A model generated the notes under the pieces. It had not been told where the DNA came from. It was given only the letters and a program-made list of their open reading frames with translations, and did not search any database. Position numbers and translations under genes: made by a program. This document shows positions 8,202-17,601 of a stretch of 64,000 nucleotides of DNA, piece after piece. The stretch covers positions 37,279-101,278 of the forward strand of contig DASPVV010000005.1 of the NCBI GenBank assembly GCA_035622175.1, read 5' to 3'. This DNA comes from JAFAGX01 sp035622175 (GTDB lineage Bacteria; Acidobacteriota; Terriglobia; Terriglobales; Acidobacteriaceae). How positions within the stretch are numbered: position 1 is the first letter of the stretch; the number at the start of each line of letters is the position of its first letter.

Positions 8202-9575
8202 CTAGCTTTCAGGCGACGGCGCTGGTGGAATCGGACTGCCAAAGCTCGATCCTGGTTCTTGGTGGTAGCTTGATTCAGTCGCTACGAGAACAAAGTTCTC
8301 GTTGGTTAACGGTCTGATCGCCAGGCCCTTCTCGAAAAAAGCTGTGCTTGATTGTGACGAGTTCGCTTCTGGATGGGGGCGAGTCGGGAGGGAGCAATTG
8401 ATCATCCACACGCTTGCGCAAGTCACTGCAGACACTCCCCATGGCACAGCCGGCGAAATCAGCATCAGCTTTACGCCAAACCGGGCTAACAACAACCAAA
8501 CCAGCGTCAGGCCGAATCCATAGCTTGAGACGAGGATACGCTTTGAGGAAGCTACCTTAAGGCCTGGTGAGGCTAGCGCTCGAACCATCAGCGCGAAGGG
8601 TACCGCGGCCAGCAGATCCACCAAGTAATGCTCTCCCATACCCAGGGTCGAAACAACAGTCAGAGCCAGGTAAATCCCTAAGGACCCGCGCAAGATGCGT
8701 GACATGCCTTTTGTATGCCAGTAAAGCAACAAGGCCCAGGTCAAATGCAACGAAGGAATCGCGTTGCGAGGTGCACTGCCGGGAACGGGAATTTTCTCCA
8801 GCAGCAGTTTGGGAAAGAGGTGGAAGGGAAGCGGGTGATAGGGGAAACTTCCGCTGAATACATATCTCGGCCCTGTCGCAGGTACCACGTTATAGAGGAC
8901 CCAGCCGCCCATTCCCGCCAAGATGAGCAACGAAAGGAGGTCCCATGAAGCCCGTTCGGCCTTGATCGGATGACTTGCTGCACAGACCAATGCCATCACA
9001 AGGGGGAGCAACAAATATGCGAGCACGCATGCGATTCGCAGGGTATAAGATGCCGCCAACGCTTGGCCGAACAGGAAACTCGGCTGAAGCCCGAAGGCCC
9101 CGTCGGCCGCATATAGGTACAGGTCATAGGTCTTGGGATGGAGAACATTGGTGAGAATCAAGGCGTACTGCGCTGAAAAGACGAAAAACACTAGTGCGAT
9201 TGCCGGGGCGAATAAGGCGATGATTTGCCGCCGCACCGCTTTGCATGACCAAATCCACTGCAGACCGAAGATCAGGAACGCGCCGAATCCGAACAAGGCG
9301 ACGATGCTCGATCCGGCGATGATCCAGTCCTTTGTGTGTGGAAAGCGGACCACGAGCCCAAACCCGGCCGATAGTAGGACGCAGGCAACTCGCTCTGTGA
9401 TTTTCGGCTGGCTCCGGAAGTAGAAGATCGATCCACCGCCAATCGCGAATGCCAGGTACGCGCTAAGGTCCAGTCCACGAGCAGCCAAGCCCAGCACAAG
9501 GAACCAAACCACGCTAGCGGCCATCAGCAACAATTTGCGCTCGAAAGTTGCGTTTTGCCAGCTTTCCCAGGCCAT
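8202..9575 (-). CDS. PAP2-superfamily membrane phosphatase / inositolphosphotransferase-like protein
   Basis: A 457-residue protein with about ten membrane segments. The C-terminal half carries the PAP2 signature: 'GPRYVFSGSFP', then 'RNAIPSLHLTWALLLYW' (SLH motif with catalytic His), then 'GEHYLVDLLAAVPFAL' (second catalytic His with D). This arrangement with PSLH and HY(L/F)VD is typical of the PAP2_3 group, which includes inositol phosphorylceramide synthases. Possible reactions are dephosphorylation of polyprenyl or lipid phosphates, or transfer of a phospho-head group in the periplasmic leaflet. The last about 70 residues are hydrophilic and not recognised. It is the last gene of a minus-strand membrane-enzyme group. 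A role in recycling carrier lipid for the GT-C enzymes is inference. Confidence 0.72.
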   Translation of the reverse strand: MAWESWQNATFERKLLLMAASVVWFLVLGLAARGLDLSAYLAFAIGGGSIFYFRSQPKITERVACVLLSAGFGLVVRFPHTKDWIIAGSSIVALFGFGAFLIFGLQWIWSCKAVRRQIIALFAPAIALVFFVFSAQYALILTNVLHPKTYDLYLYAADGAFGLQPSFLFGQALAASYTLRIACVLAYLLLPLVMALVCAASHPIKAERASWDLLSLLILAGMGGWVLYNVVPATGPRYVFSGSFPYHPLPFHLFPKLLLEKIPVPGSAPRNAIPSLHLTWALLLYWHTKGMSRILRGSLGIYLALTVVSTLGMGEHYLVDLLAAVPFALMVRALASPGLKVASSKRILVSSYGFGLTLVWLLLARFGVKLMLISPAVPWGVSAVTCASVWMINCSLPTRPHPEANSSQSSTAFFEKGLAIRPLTNENFVLVATESSYHQEPGSSFGSPIPPAPSPES

Positions 9576-9630
9576 AGGAGCTAAGGTCGGAAACAGAGCA
9601 AAGCCCAGAATCCCCCTTGCTGCTGATTAT

Positions 9631-9775
9631 GTGCCCGCACCGCAGCAGACAACTCATGGGCAATCGAACTGGGAGTTCCTTTGGTAACGGGCGGGCACTT
9701 TGCTTTTCAGGCTTGACCCTCAGTGGCCAGCTTAAAACCGGCCAACGGCGGTCGGGTTTGGGTGGCCACTGAGGA
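9631..9775. repeat. Two neighbouring inverted repeats between radical SAM and PAP2 genes
   Basis: GTGCCCGC at 9631-9638 pairs with GCGGGCAC at 9691-9698. Immediately after it, CCTCAGTGGCCA at 9718-9729 pairs perfectly with TGGCCACTGAGG at 9763-9774, and an inner AAACC/GGTTT arm (9735-9739, 9755-9759) extends the second structure. There is no gene in 9576-9892. This may be a structured 3' UTR, a REP-like dispersed repeat or a remnant of a small mobile element. Confidence 0.55.
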
Positions 9776-9892
9776 CCCTCTTTGCCGTTGTCTAGCAAAC
9801 AGGTTCCCAAGCCACCTCGGGGCTGTTCGAAGCCAATACGTTCGATGGTGTGCTTTGCCTGATGCAGCGAGCGAATGACCGGCAATCAGACA

Positions 9893-10984
9893 TCAAAACA
9901 AGCTCAGTTGACCTTTGTTTTCCGTAGATCGAGATGGACGGCCTCGCCCGCTGTAACGATCGTAGCCGCTGCGGATTCCGTACTTGTGCCTGAGCCGGTC
10001 CATTAATTGCGAGAGCCGCTGGCGGTAGGAACTCGAAAGGAAGGCGCGCTCCCCATAACGTCGCCGGTAGCTATCTACCAGGTGGGGGAATTCCTTTTCA
10101 AGGAACGGCAGGAAGATCGCAGCTGAGCACGGCTTTAGGAACAGCGAGTTGGCGAAAATGTATTTCCCACCCGCTCCCGCTGTGGCGCGCACAAGTGCCT
10201 CAAGATCCTGGGGTGAATCCGTGATGCAGGGAAGCACGGGAGCGCAGATGACACCAGCGTCGACTCCTGCTTGGTTCAAGGTGCGCACCGCTTCCAGCCG
10301 CAGATCAGGGCGTGGCGCACGTGGCTCGAGGAGGCGGGCGAGATCCAGGTTTAATGTAGTGATGGTGAGGTTGACAAAAAGCTTGTTGCTCTTCGCAATT
10401 TGCTGTAACAACTCTAGGTCACGCAGCACCAGGTTGGACTTGGTAACGATCCCGATCTCATAGCCTCCGCATTTCGCGAATTCCTCCAGAATCGCGCGCG
10501 TAACTTCAAAAAGCCGCTCTGCCGGTTGGTACGGATCCGTTGCCGTGCCAATCGCGATTTCTTCTCCCGTTTTCACCCGACGAAGCTCCTGTCGCAGCAG
10601 GTCGGCGGCGTGCTGTTTCACGAGAATTTTTTGTTCAAACTCCGTTCCGTCCCGCATCTCCAGGAATTCATGCGTGTAGCGTGCATAACAGTATTTGCAG
10701 GCAAACTCACACCCGCGGTATGGATTGATGGTCCAGGTGAAGGGCATGCGATCAATCGCGCAGTAGTTCAGCAGAGACCGGGCCGGTAAAGAGAAGTATT
10801 CCACGTTATGGCCCTGACGCAGAGACTGCCCTTCGGCCGCCAAGCGCGCGATACCCACCAGCTTGGGGTTCCGATCGGGAAGAAAGGGTAGCGTTTCCAT
10901 CTCAGGTATGTTCGCTTTTTGTTCGCCAATAAACTGTAACCCCGAGAGAAGAGAATCGTCAAGTCGATGGCGCAAGAAATGCAC
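9893..10984 (-). CDS. SPL-family radical SAM protein (SplB/PA0069-like)
   Basis: A 363-residue protein. 'NPYRGCEFACKYCYAR' at about 87-102 gives the C-X3-C-X2-C cluster (C92, C96, C99) that binds the 4Fe-4S centre and S-adenosylmethionine. 'AIGTATDPYQPAE' and 'VTKSNLVLRDLELL' downstream match the spore photoproduct lyase-like family widespread in non-sporulating bacteria, annotated as PA0069-type proteins. The exact reaction is unknown and a DNA- or nucleic acid-related role is only suspected. The start is uncertain: ATG at 10984 is taken, and an internal ATG near 10900 (METLPFLP) is possible, neither having a strong ribosome site. It is transcribed away from the fused spermidine-synthase-like gene at 11187. 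Confidence 0.82.
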   Translation of the reverse strand: MHFLRHRLDDSLLSGLQFIGEQKANIPEMETLPFLPDRNPKLVGIARLAAEGQSLRQGHNVEYFSLPARSLLNYCAIDRMPFTWTINPYRGCEFACKYCYARYTHEFLEMRDGTEFEQKILVKQHAADLLRQELRRVKTGEEIAIGTATDPYQPAERLFEVTRAILEEFAKCGGYEIGIVTKSNLVLRDLELLQQIAKSNKLFVNLTITTLNLDLARLLEPRAPRPDLRLEAVRTLNQAGVDAGVICAPVLPCITDSPQDLEALVRATAGAGGKYIFANSLFLKPCSAAIFLPFLEKEFPHLVDSYRRRYGERAFLSSSYRQRLSQLMDRLRHKYGIRSGYDRYSGRGRPSRSTENKGQLSLF

Positions 10985-11186
10985 AAAGGAACAGGCAAAC
11001 GTCCAGTTTCCGAGGACAGCATCTACTTGATTTGTCCAAGAGATGACTAGGGCGAGCCCATCCTAGCTTGTTACTTCCGTTTCGCCCTGCGCCGGGTTGA
11101 AATCTCTACTGCCGCGGTCGACGGCTAGACTCAGAACGGGGTGCAGGGGTTTCACGACCGGCGTCCCCGAACGGACGAGAAGGAAT

Positions 11187-13472
11187 ATGACCGGATCCGC
11201 GGCAGCCATCGCAGCGCGAACCATTGCTGAACCAAGCCTAAATCGAAGGGCATTTCTCAGATCAGGGCCATTGTGGTACGCGTTTTTCTTTGTTTCTGGA
11301 TTTCCTGCACTGCTTTACCAGATCGTGTGGCAGCGAGCACTGTTTACTCTCTATGGCGTGAATATCGAGTCTGTGACCCTGGTCGTCACCGGCTTCATGT
11401 TGGGATTGGGCCTGGGCAGCCTATTGGGGGGAACGATTTCGCGCAGCGGCCGATGGCCGCTGCTCGGAGTCTTTGGTGCCTTCGAAATCCTGATCGCAGC
11501 CTATGGAGTTTGTTCGTTGAAGGCTTTTCACTGGGCTGGGGAGTTCACGGCCGGGTCTCGGCCCCTTGAGACAGGACTGGTAGCCTTCGCCTTAGTAGTG
11601 ACTCCGACCATGCTGATGGGTTCGACGCTTCCCATCCTCGTTTCCTACACGGTTCGTCTTTCTCCGAACGTAGGCCGGGCGGTGGGCGGCCTATATGCAG
11701 CCAATACGCTGGGCTCCGCCCTCGCATGTTTTTGTGCGGGACTGTTTCTGATGCGCTGGCTGGGGGAATCGAAAACCGTGATGCTGGCAGCGGGTTTAAA
11801 CGCTCTGGTGGGAAGTGCGGTGCTGGCCTGGCACTTCGGAATTCAGGAGCGACATTCCTCACCCCCTAGATCCGCATTGCTCCCCGGCGAGAATGCGTCC
11901 GGCAATGCCTGTTGCTCCCATCGCAGCACCCAAATCAGTTTCCCCTGGGCGGTGATCGCTGCTGGGATCGCAGGATTCGTTGCGCTTGGGTACGAAATCA
12001 TCTGGTATCGCCTGTTCGCATATACCACCGCAGGAACGGCTAAGAGTTTCGCTTTTCTTCTCGGGGCCTATCTGGCGGGCATCGGCGCCGGATCACTGGT
12101 CAGCAACCGCATTTGCGAGAAGGTTTCACAGCTCCCTACCTTTATGCGCTTGCTCGTGGGCACGGTGTTTGGTGCCAATGTGCTCGGATTCCTGGTGGGC
12201 CCAATCTTTTTCAATCTGGTGGTACACGTTTCCTATCTTTGGTCCCTCGTGCCGATTGCATTCGCTGCCGCAGGTCTTGGGGCGGTGTTTCCCCTGCTTT
12301 GTCATATCGCCATCCCTGCCGACGAGCGGGTCGGAGCGAGTACGAGCTACCTGTATTTGAGTAATATTCTGGGCTCGAGCTTGGGCAGCTATCTCACGGG
12401 TTTCGTGCTCATGGACATTCTCCCCTTCCGCAGCGTCAGCATGATACTAACGTTACTCGGTCTTGGCCTGAGCGTCGCATTAATGCTTTCTGCCCAGTTA
12501 GGACGAGCCAAGTTCATCCTCTCTGCGCTCGGGGTCCTGGTTGCGGCTTTGTTTGTGGTGCAGTCCGCGCCTCTTTTTCGTGGCATGTATGCAAAGATGC
12601 TGATCAAACAGAGATACGCAGAGGGCATGCAGTTAGCGGGCATCGTTGAGAATCGGAGTGGCGTTATTGCGGTTACCCCGGACGGGACAGTTTTTGGCGG
12701 CGGCGCCTACGATGGTCGCTTCAACGTGAGCCTAGTGCATGATGCGAACGGAATTCAACGAGCCTTTGCGCTAAGTTTCTTCCACGCCAATCCGAGAGAG
12801 GTTCTCATGATCGGACTCTCATCGGGGTCGTGGGCGCAGGTGATTGCGAACCATCCGCAGATAGACCACCTGACGATTGTCGAAATAAATCCGGGATATC
12901 TGCACCTTATCCGGGAGGTTCCTAGCGTGGCTAGCCTCCTTCAGAACCCTAAGGTGCGTATTGATATCGACGATGGCCGACGCTGGCTGGTGCGGAACCG
13001 GACGAGCAAGTTCGACGTCATTGTGATGAACACCACCTACCATTGGCGCTCCAACGCTTCCAACCTGCTGTCGACAGAATTTCTCGAACTGGTTCGTCAG
13101 CACTTGAATCCGGGGGGTGTGCATTTTTATAACACCACTGACTCCCCGGAGGTGATGGCAACTGGGGTCGGAGTTTTTCCCTTCGGGATACGGTTGGCGA
13201 ATTTTATGGCGGTCAGCGACTCGCCATTGCAGCTCGATCGAGGGCGCTGGCTTGACGTCCTGTTGCACTACAGCATCGATGGTCAGCCCGTCTTCGACTT
13301 GTCGCGGGAAACAGATCGCCACCGGCTGCGTGAAGTGATGTCGATGGCGGAAACGATGGACCGCGATAGCGCTTCAGTCTACACCTTGGAGTCTGCCGAC
13401 CACATCCGCGCGCGTACGGCGGGCCTTCGTCTTATAACCGACGACAACATGGGTAGCGAATGGCTGCGGTAG
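11187..13472 (+). CDS. Fused membrane (MFS-like) / spermidine-synthase-like protein, copy 1
   Basis: A 761-residue protein: about 500 residues of membrane segments, then a Rossmann methyltransferase-fold spermidine-synthase-like domain (about 520-690). The membrane part begins 'GPLWYAFFFVSGFPALLYQIVWQR', split here as 'FFFVSGFPALLYQ' and 'IVWQRALFTLYG', as in the SpeE-like fused family. In the soluble domain the nucleotide loop reads 'MIGLSSGSW' rather than GGGDG, and the catalytic-Asp region reads 'FDVIVMNTTYHW' where aminopropyltransferases have D-S/T-DP. True spermidine synthesis is therefore doubtful. I place the start at ATG 11187, preceded by GAGAAGGA. TTG at 11097 would add 30 residues without membrane character. 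A second fusion is at 32526-34775. No speD lies nearby. Confidence 0.78.
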   Translation: MTGSAAAIAARTIAEPSLNRRAFLRSGPLWYAFFFVSGFPALLYQIVWQRALFTLYGVNIESVTLVVTGFMLGLGLGSLLGGTISRSGRWPLLGVFGAFEILIAAYGVCSLKAFHWAGEFTAGSRPLETGLVAFALVVTPTMLMGSTLPILVSYTVRLSPNVGRAVGGLYAANTLGSALACFCAGLFLMRWLGESKTVMLAAGLNALVGSAVLAWHFGIQERHSSPPRSALLPGENASGNACCSHRSTQISFPWAVIAAGIAGFVALGYEIIWYRLFAYTTAGTAKSFAFLLGAYLAGIGAGSLVSNRICEKVSQLPTFMRLLVGTVFGANVLGFLVGPIFFNLVVHVSYLWSLVPIAFAAAGLGAVFPLLCHIAIPADERVGASTSYLYLSNILGSSLGSYLTGFVLMDILPFRSVSMILTLLGLGLSVALMLSAQLGRAKFILSALGVLVAALFVVQSAPLFRGMYAKMLIKQRYAEGMQLAGIVENRSGVIAVTPDGTVFGGGAYDGRFNVSLVHDANGIQRAFALSFFHANPREVLMIGLSSGSWAQVIANHPQIDHLTIVEINPGYLHLIREVPSVASLLQNPKVRIDIDDGRRWLVRNRTSKFDVIVMNTTYHWRSNASNLLSTEFLELVRQHLNPGGVHFYNTTDSPEVMATGVGVFPFGIRLANFMAVSDSPLQLDRGRWLDVLLHYSIDGQPVFDLSRETDRHRLREVMSMAETMDRDSASVYTLESADHIRARTAGLRLITDDNMGSEWLR

Positions 13473-13616
13473 GCAAAGTCAGGCGGGCAAGTTTTGCACC
13501 CTCAGAATCCGGAAAGGCACGGTGGATGGGGCAAGGGAGAAGTGCACCGCACACGACTTACCGGCTTTTCCCTATCGATACACGAACCGGTTTCGCAGAT
13601 CAGCTCTCGGTGTAAG

Positions 13617-15773
13617 CTACTGCGGCGGCGTTTGGCTGGCAACGGCTGGTGGCTCGAACAGCTTGGGATCAACTGTGGGATTGAAGTCGATACGGGTAAA
13701 CTCCACGATGCTCGTCTGCCTGCCATTTTCCTTGTTCTTATGCGTTGCGGGCAAAGTGATTCCATCGGTCGTCTTCCAATCACTGAGGTCGGTCTCCGCG
13801 TGGAATGGTCCGGATCGGCCCATGCCTTCATAGGTCTCCCGAAGGATGTGTCCAGTCCCGGAATCGACAAACCAGCGGATCGCCATGTCGCCCACACTCA
13901 CGTCCACGATCCGGGTTTCTACGTCGCCGATCTGTTCTCGACCGTCGGCGAAGAAAACGGACCCCGGATCTTCCAAGTGCTGCCCGATGTAGATGATGTC
14001 GCGATGGATCTGGGCGATATTTTCGTTCTTCTGCGATGCCGGTAACTCACGTGCCCCGATGCCGGTGGCCGACATGAAGCCTTCCTCGGGAGTGACCACA
14101 ATGGAGAGCACACCGCGAGGGGTTTGAATGTCCATGTGCATGCGATCGGGAAACACGATGGTCCTTTGCACCGGGGTTGCTGGGCCGTCTTCTGACGCTT
14201 TTTGCCTCAGATCTTCGCGCAGGGATTTTACCGATTGCAGCTTGGCTAAGCCGCCCATTCGCTCTACCACCTCTTGCGCGAGCGCTTTCCCTTCCTCGTT
14301 CGATGCTGATGGTTTCTCAGGCGTTTCGTTCTTTTCCCCCGGAGGGGGCGGAATGCTAATGTCAAGATTCGTCACCGGTCCAAGAGAAGAAAGCGGCTTA
14401 TCAAACTCTGCAGTGTTTCCTACGACCAGCACCTTCAACTGATCTTGGTGTACATACTTGGCCGCGACTCTGGCCACGTCAGCCTTCTGGGTTTGTTCAA
14501 CCCCGTTGCGAAAACGCTCCAAGAAATTTGCAGGGTAAGCGTAAAACTCGTACAACATGCGCTCGTGCAGCACCTTCTCCGGAGAATCGAAGTTGAATAC
14601 GAAGGAATTCAGAATGGAATCCTTGGCTCGCGCGATCTCCTCGTCCGAGATCGGATTCGTCTTCAAATCGGCAATCTGCTCGTAGACTGCTTGGATCGCC
14701 TCGAGGGTGCTTGCGCTCTTGGTTTCCAACGATAACCGCAGCGTGCCGGGATGATCGAACCCGCTTCCGATGCCTCCGCCCACTCCGTAAGCCAGACCCT
14801 TGGCAGTGCGGATGTTGCGGAAAAGGCGCGACGAGAAGCCGCCCCCAAACGCCTCATTGAAGACCTGGGCGGCGAAATAATCCGGATTATCCCTGCGCAT
14901 GCCCAGGGCGACCATTTGAATCGAACTCTGATTGACATCGGTTTTGGGGATCAAATAGTAGCCGGGTTTGGCCGGTGCGAATTCAAGCGCCGGCGACTTC
15001 ACCGCTTGGCCCTGGGGCCACTGTGCGAAGGCTTCTCGCAATTTAGCCTCGATCGCCTGCGCATCAAAATCGCCGACCACACCCACAATTATGTTGTTTG
15101 GAGCGACGTGCGAGTTGTGCCAGTCGATGAGGTCTTGACGCGTGACGCGAGCGACGGTGGCGTACTCCGGCTGACGCGCTAAGGGATTGTCCTTGCCGTA
15201 GGCCAGCTTGGTCGACTCCCGGCTGGCAATGTCGCTGATGTCGTCGTTTCTCCTGGAGATGGCATCGTCCATCTCTCGCTTCGCCAAGTCCAGCTTGTCC
15301 TCACGAAACTCCGGGTTACGGAGCAGGTCGATGAAAACCTTAAAGACGTCGTCAAAATCCTCCTTGAGACAGGACCAGGAGATCGAAGTGGACTCCGAGC
15401 TGGCCGAGGTCTCAACCTTGGCCGCTCGCACTTCGAGATAATCATCGAACTGATCGCCGGTCTCGCTTTTCGTGCCACCGGTCCGCCAAACCTCGCCATA
15501 CATGTCGAGCAACCCAACCTTATTCGCGGGCTCGTCGCGGCTTCCGCCGCGAATGTTCGCGATACCATCGATCAGTGGCAATTCGTGGTCCTCTTCGAGG
15601 AAGATCACCATGCCATTCGGGAGCGCGATGCGTTTCGGTTCTTGGGGATGAAAGGCAGGGAGTGGAGGGATCGGGATCTGCTGCCAATCGGTGGCTTGAC
15701 CGCACGCGATGGGAGCAAATCCCGTCATGGCGATTGCGGCCAGAAGAACAGGCGCGAGCGTTTGCGGCTTCAT
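13617..15773 (-). CDS. M16 peptidase-like subunit lacking zinc ligands, with C-terminal LolA-like domain
   Basis: A 718-residue protein with an N-terminal signal peptide (about 1-25, ending 'IACGQA'). Residues about 45-480 form an M16 module, but the HXXEH zinc motif is replaced by 'LLDMYGEVWRTGG' (88-100), so this is a non-catalytic partner. The second-subunit feature 'FRNIRTAKGLAYGVG' (Arg/Tyr pair that contacts substrate) is intact. After a Pro/Glu-rich linker a domain of about 220 residues with 'VERMGGLAKLQSVKSLR' resembles the beta-sheet fold of outer-membrane lipoprotein-sorting proteins. Its start codon overlaps the stop of the upstream M16 gene (ATGA at 15770-15773), so the two should form a 1:1 heterodimer in the periplasm. 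The fold of the tail is my inference. Confidence 0.82.
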   Translation of the reverse strand: MKPQTLAPVLLAAIAMTGFAPIACGQATDWQQIPIPPLPAFHPQEPKRIALPNGMVIFLEEDHELPLIDGIANIRGGSRDEPANKVGLLDMYGEVWRTGGTKSETGDQFDDYLEVRAAKVETSASSESTSISWSCLKEDFDDVFKVFIDLLRNPEFREDKLDLAKREMDDAISRRNDDISDIASRESTKLAYGKDNPLARQPEYATVARVTRQDLIDWHNSHVAPNNIIVGVVGDFDAQAIEAKLREAFAQWPQGQAVKSPALEFAPAKPGYYLIPKTDVNQSSIQMVALGMRRDNPDYFAAQVFNEAFGGGFSSRLFRNIRTAKGLAYGVGGGIGSGFDHPGTLRLSLETKSASTLEAIQAVYEQIADLKTNPISDEEIARAKDSILNSFVFNFDSPEKVLHERMLYEFYAYPANFLERFRNGVEQTQKADVARVAAKYVHQDQLKVLVVGNTAEFDKPLSSLGPVTNLDISIPPPPGEKNETPEKPSASNEEGKALAQEVVERMGGLAKLQSVKSLREDLRQKASEDGPATPVQRTIVFPDRMHMDIQTPRGVLSIVVTPEEGFMSATGIGARELPASQKNENIAQIHRDIIYIGQHLEDPGSVFFADGREQIGDVETRIVDVSVGDMAIRWFVDSGTGHILRETYEGMGRSGPFHAETDLSDWKTTDGITLPATHKNKENGRQTSIVEFTRIDFNPTVDPKLFEPPAVASQTPPQ

Positions 15774-17428
15774 TGCCCTCCTCCTCGGCTGTTCTCGCCT
15801 GAGGCAGGTGGGGCGGTCTCGATGATCCCCACCGTACGGTTTTCGGGAACAAACGTCTTGGCGGCAACCCGGCGAATATCTGCTTTGGTGATTTTGTCAA
15901 TGCGCTCCACCTGGCGAAACAACTCCCGCCAGTCCTCATAGCGTGCTTGGTAGACGGCTAGATCGAAGGCCAGGCCGGGATTGTTGCCGAGACTGCGAAT
16001 CAGGTTTGCTTTCGCCCGCGTCTTGATCATCTTCAATTCATCATCGCCGATATCTTCTTTCTGGATTCTGTCGATCTCGCCATGGATTGCGGCCGCCATT
16101 TCGTCCGGGTTGTGCCCGGGCATGGGAAAGGCATAGAAGGCGAACAGGTGCGGGTATTTGCTTCCCGGTAGGCCAGTGAAACCTGCCGAATCGGAGGCGA
16201 TTTTCTGGTCACGCACCAGGGCGCGATACAGGCGAGAGGTGCGCCCGTTGGACATCAGATCAGCGATGGCATCGTAGACCGAGTCATCGGGCGTGCGGTA
16301 GTCGGGTCGGTGATATCCCTCGAGATAGAGGGGTTGGCTCATCTCGCGCAAGATTACCCGCCGTTCGGAGTTCTGCGGGGGCTCGAGCGTGGTTCGTTCG
16401 TCCGGCTTCTCACGCGAGGGTATCCGGCCGAAATACTTCTCGATGATGGGCATGGCTTCACTGGCTTTCACGTCGCCCACCACCGCGACCACCATGTTTG
16501 AAGGAATGTAGTAGCGCTCGAAGAAGGCAGCTGCGTCGGTGGCGGAGAACGAATCCAGATCCGACGTCCACCCGATGGTGGGCCGATGATATTCATGGGC
16601 GGCGAAGGCCGCGGTCACGAATTGCTCGAGCAGCCTTCCGATGGGGTTGCTGTCTACCCGCGTGCGGCGTTCCTCCTTCACCACATTGCGCTCGTCATAG
16701 AACTGCCGCATCACCGGATGCAGGAAGCGTTCGGATTCCAGGTAGGCCCACAGTTCTAAGCGGTTCGCGGGCATCGAGTAGAAATAGTTGGTTTCATCGT
16801 CGGTGGTATTGGCGTTCAGGTCCTCGCCACCATTCCGCTCCACGATTTCTGGAAATTGGTTGGGAATGACATACTGGTCGGCCTGCTTGACCGCGTCGAG
16901 CCAGTTCTTCTCAAGTGCTTTGACCTCGGAGGCGTCCTGGTCGACCCGCTGATCGCGCTGGCGGATGTAGGCGGCGTAGGCCTGCTCAACTTTTTCGAGG
17001 GCCACCTTCTCGGCGGCATAGTCCTTGGTGCCGATCTTGTCCGTACCCTTGAAGGCCATGTGTTCGAACATATGCGCAAGACCGGTCTTGCCTAACGGGT
17101 CTTGCACGGAACCGGCGTCGACGTGGGTGTGAAAGGAGAATACCGGCGCTTCGGGACGCTCGCAAATCACGACCGTCAAGCCGTTCCCCAGTTTCTTGAG
17201 GGTGATTCGCTTCTCGAAGGAAGCAACATCCTGGGCCCGAGCGCCGACGGCGAACAACAACACCACCCCGATCCAAAAGGAGCCTCGAGCGCGAGTGATG
17301 GTTCCTCGTAGCCGGCCCGGACCAGGGGAAGGCAGCTTTCGTGGGCCAGCGAAAGCAAGATATCTCTGGCCGCCCACCGCACAAATCTCAGGTTTGTTCT
17401 CGCGCTCAGCAAGAGAGCGGTTCTTCAC
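15770..17428 (-). CDS. M16 zinc metallopeptidase, catalytic subunit
   Basis: A 552-residue protein. 'HMFEH' at 119-123 supplies two zinc-binding histidines and the catalytic Glu of the inverted HXXEH motif, and 'ERNVVKEERR' near 240 carries the distal Glu ligand. It thus represents the pitrilysin/insulinase-type peptidase that degrades or processes peptides. A hydrophobic stretch 'FWIGVVLLFAVGARAQ' at about 51-66 looks like a signal peptide, so the export signal begins about 45 residues after the annotated start. No good downstream start codon is evident, so the N-terminus is uncertain. The gene is coupled by ATGA overlap to the zinc-less partner. Such active/inactive pairs are common in Gram-negative bacteria and act in the periplasm. 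Confidence 0.87.
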   Translation of the reverse strand: MKNRSLAERENKPEICAVGGQRYLAFAGPRKLPSPGPGRLRGTITRARGSFWIGVVLLFAVGARAQDVASFEKRITLKKLGNGLTVVICERPEAPVFSFHTHVDAGSVQDPLGKTGLAHMFEHMAFKGTDKIGTKDYAAEKVALEKVEQAYAAYIRQRDQRVDQDASEVKALEKNWLDAVKQADQYVIPNQFPEIVERNGGEDLNANTTDDETNYFYSMPANRLELWAYLESERFLHPVMRQFYDERNVVKEERRTRVDSNPIGRLLEQFVTAAFAAHEYHRPTIGWTSDLDSFSATDAAAFFERYYIPSNMVVAVVGDVKASEAMPIIEKYFGRIPSREKPDERTTLEPPQNSERRVILREMSQPLYLEGYHRPDYRTPDDSVYDAIADLMSNGRTSRLYRALVRDQKIASDSAGFTGLPGSKYPHLFAFYAFPMPGHNPDEMAAAIHGEIDRIQKEDIGDDELKMIKTRAKANLIRSLGNNPGLAFDLAVYQARYEDWRELFRQVERIDKITKADIRRVAAKTFVPENRTVGIIETAPPASGENSRGGGQ

Positions 17429-17533
17429 GGGACCTCCACCGGTTGCATCTGGGCTAGAAATCTGAAATTACGTGTCCTCGGGGGACATTGTCAAACCGCG
17501 GAGCGTGCCAGCCGCAGTTGATTCTCGAGAACG

Positions 17534-17562
17534 TTGACGGTATACAGGTACGGTTCTAAAGT
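17534..17562 (+). promoter_or_regulatory. Sigma-70-type promoter for the LigD-polymerase gene
   Basis: TTGACG (17534-17539), 17-base spacer, TAAAGT (17557-17562). The predicted start of transcription near 17569 gives a leader of about 30 bases containing the AAAGGAAAG ribosome site before GTG 17602. The -10 element overlaps the alternative TTG start at 17563, arguing against that start. Confidence 0.5.
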
Positions 17563-17601
17563 TTGATTGGATCAGGGAATTTGCCGTCGAAAGGAAAGCA
17601 C

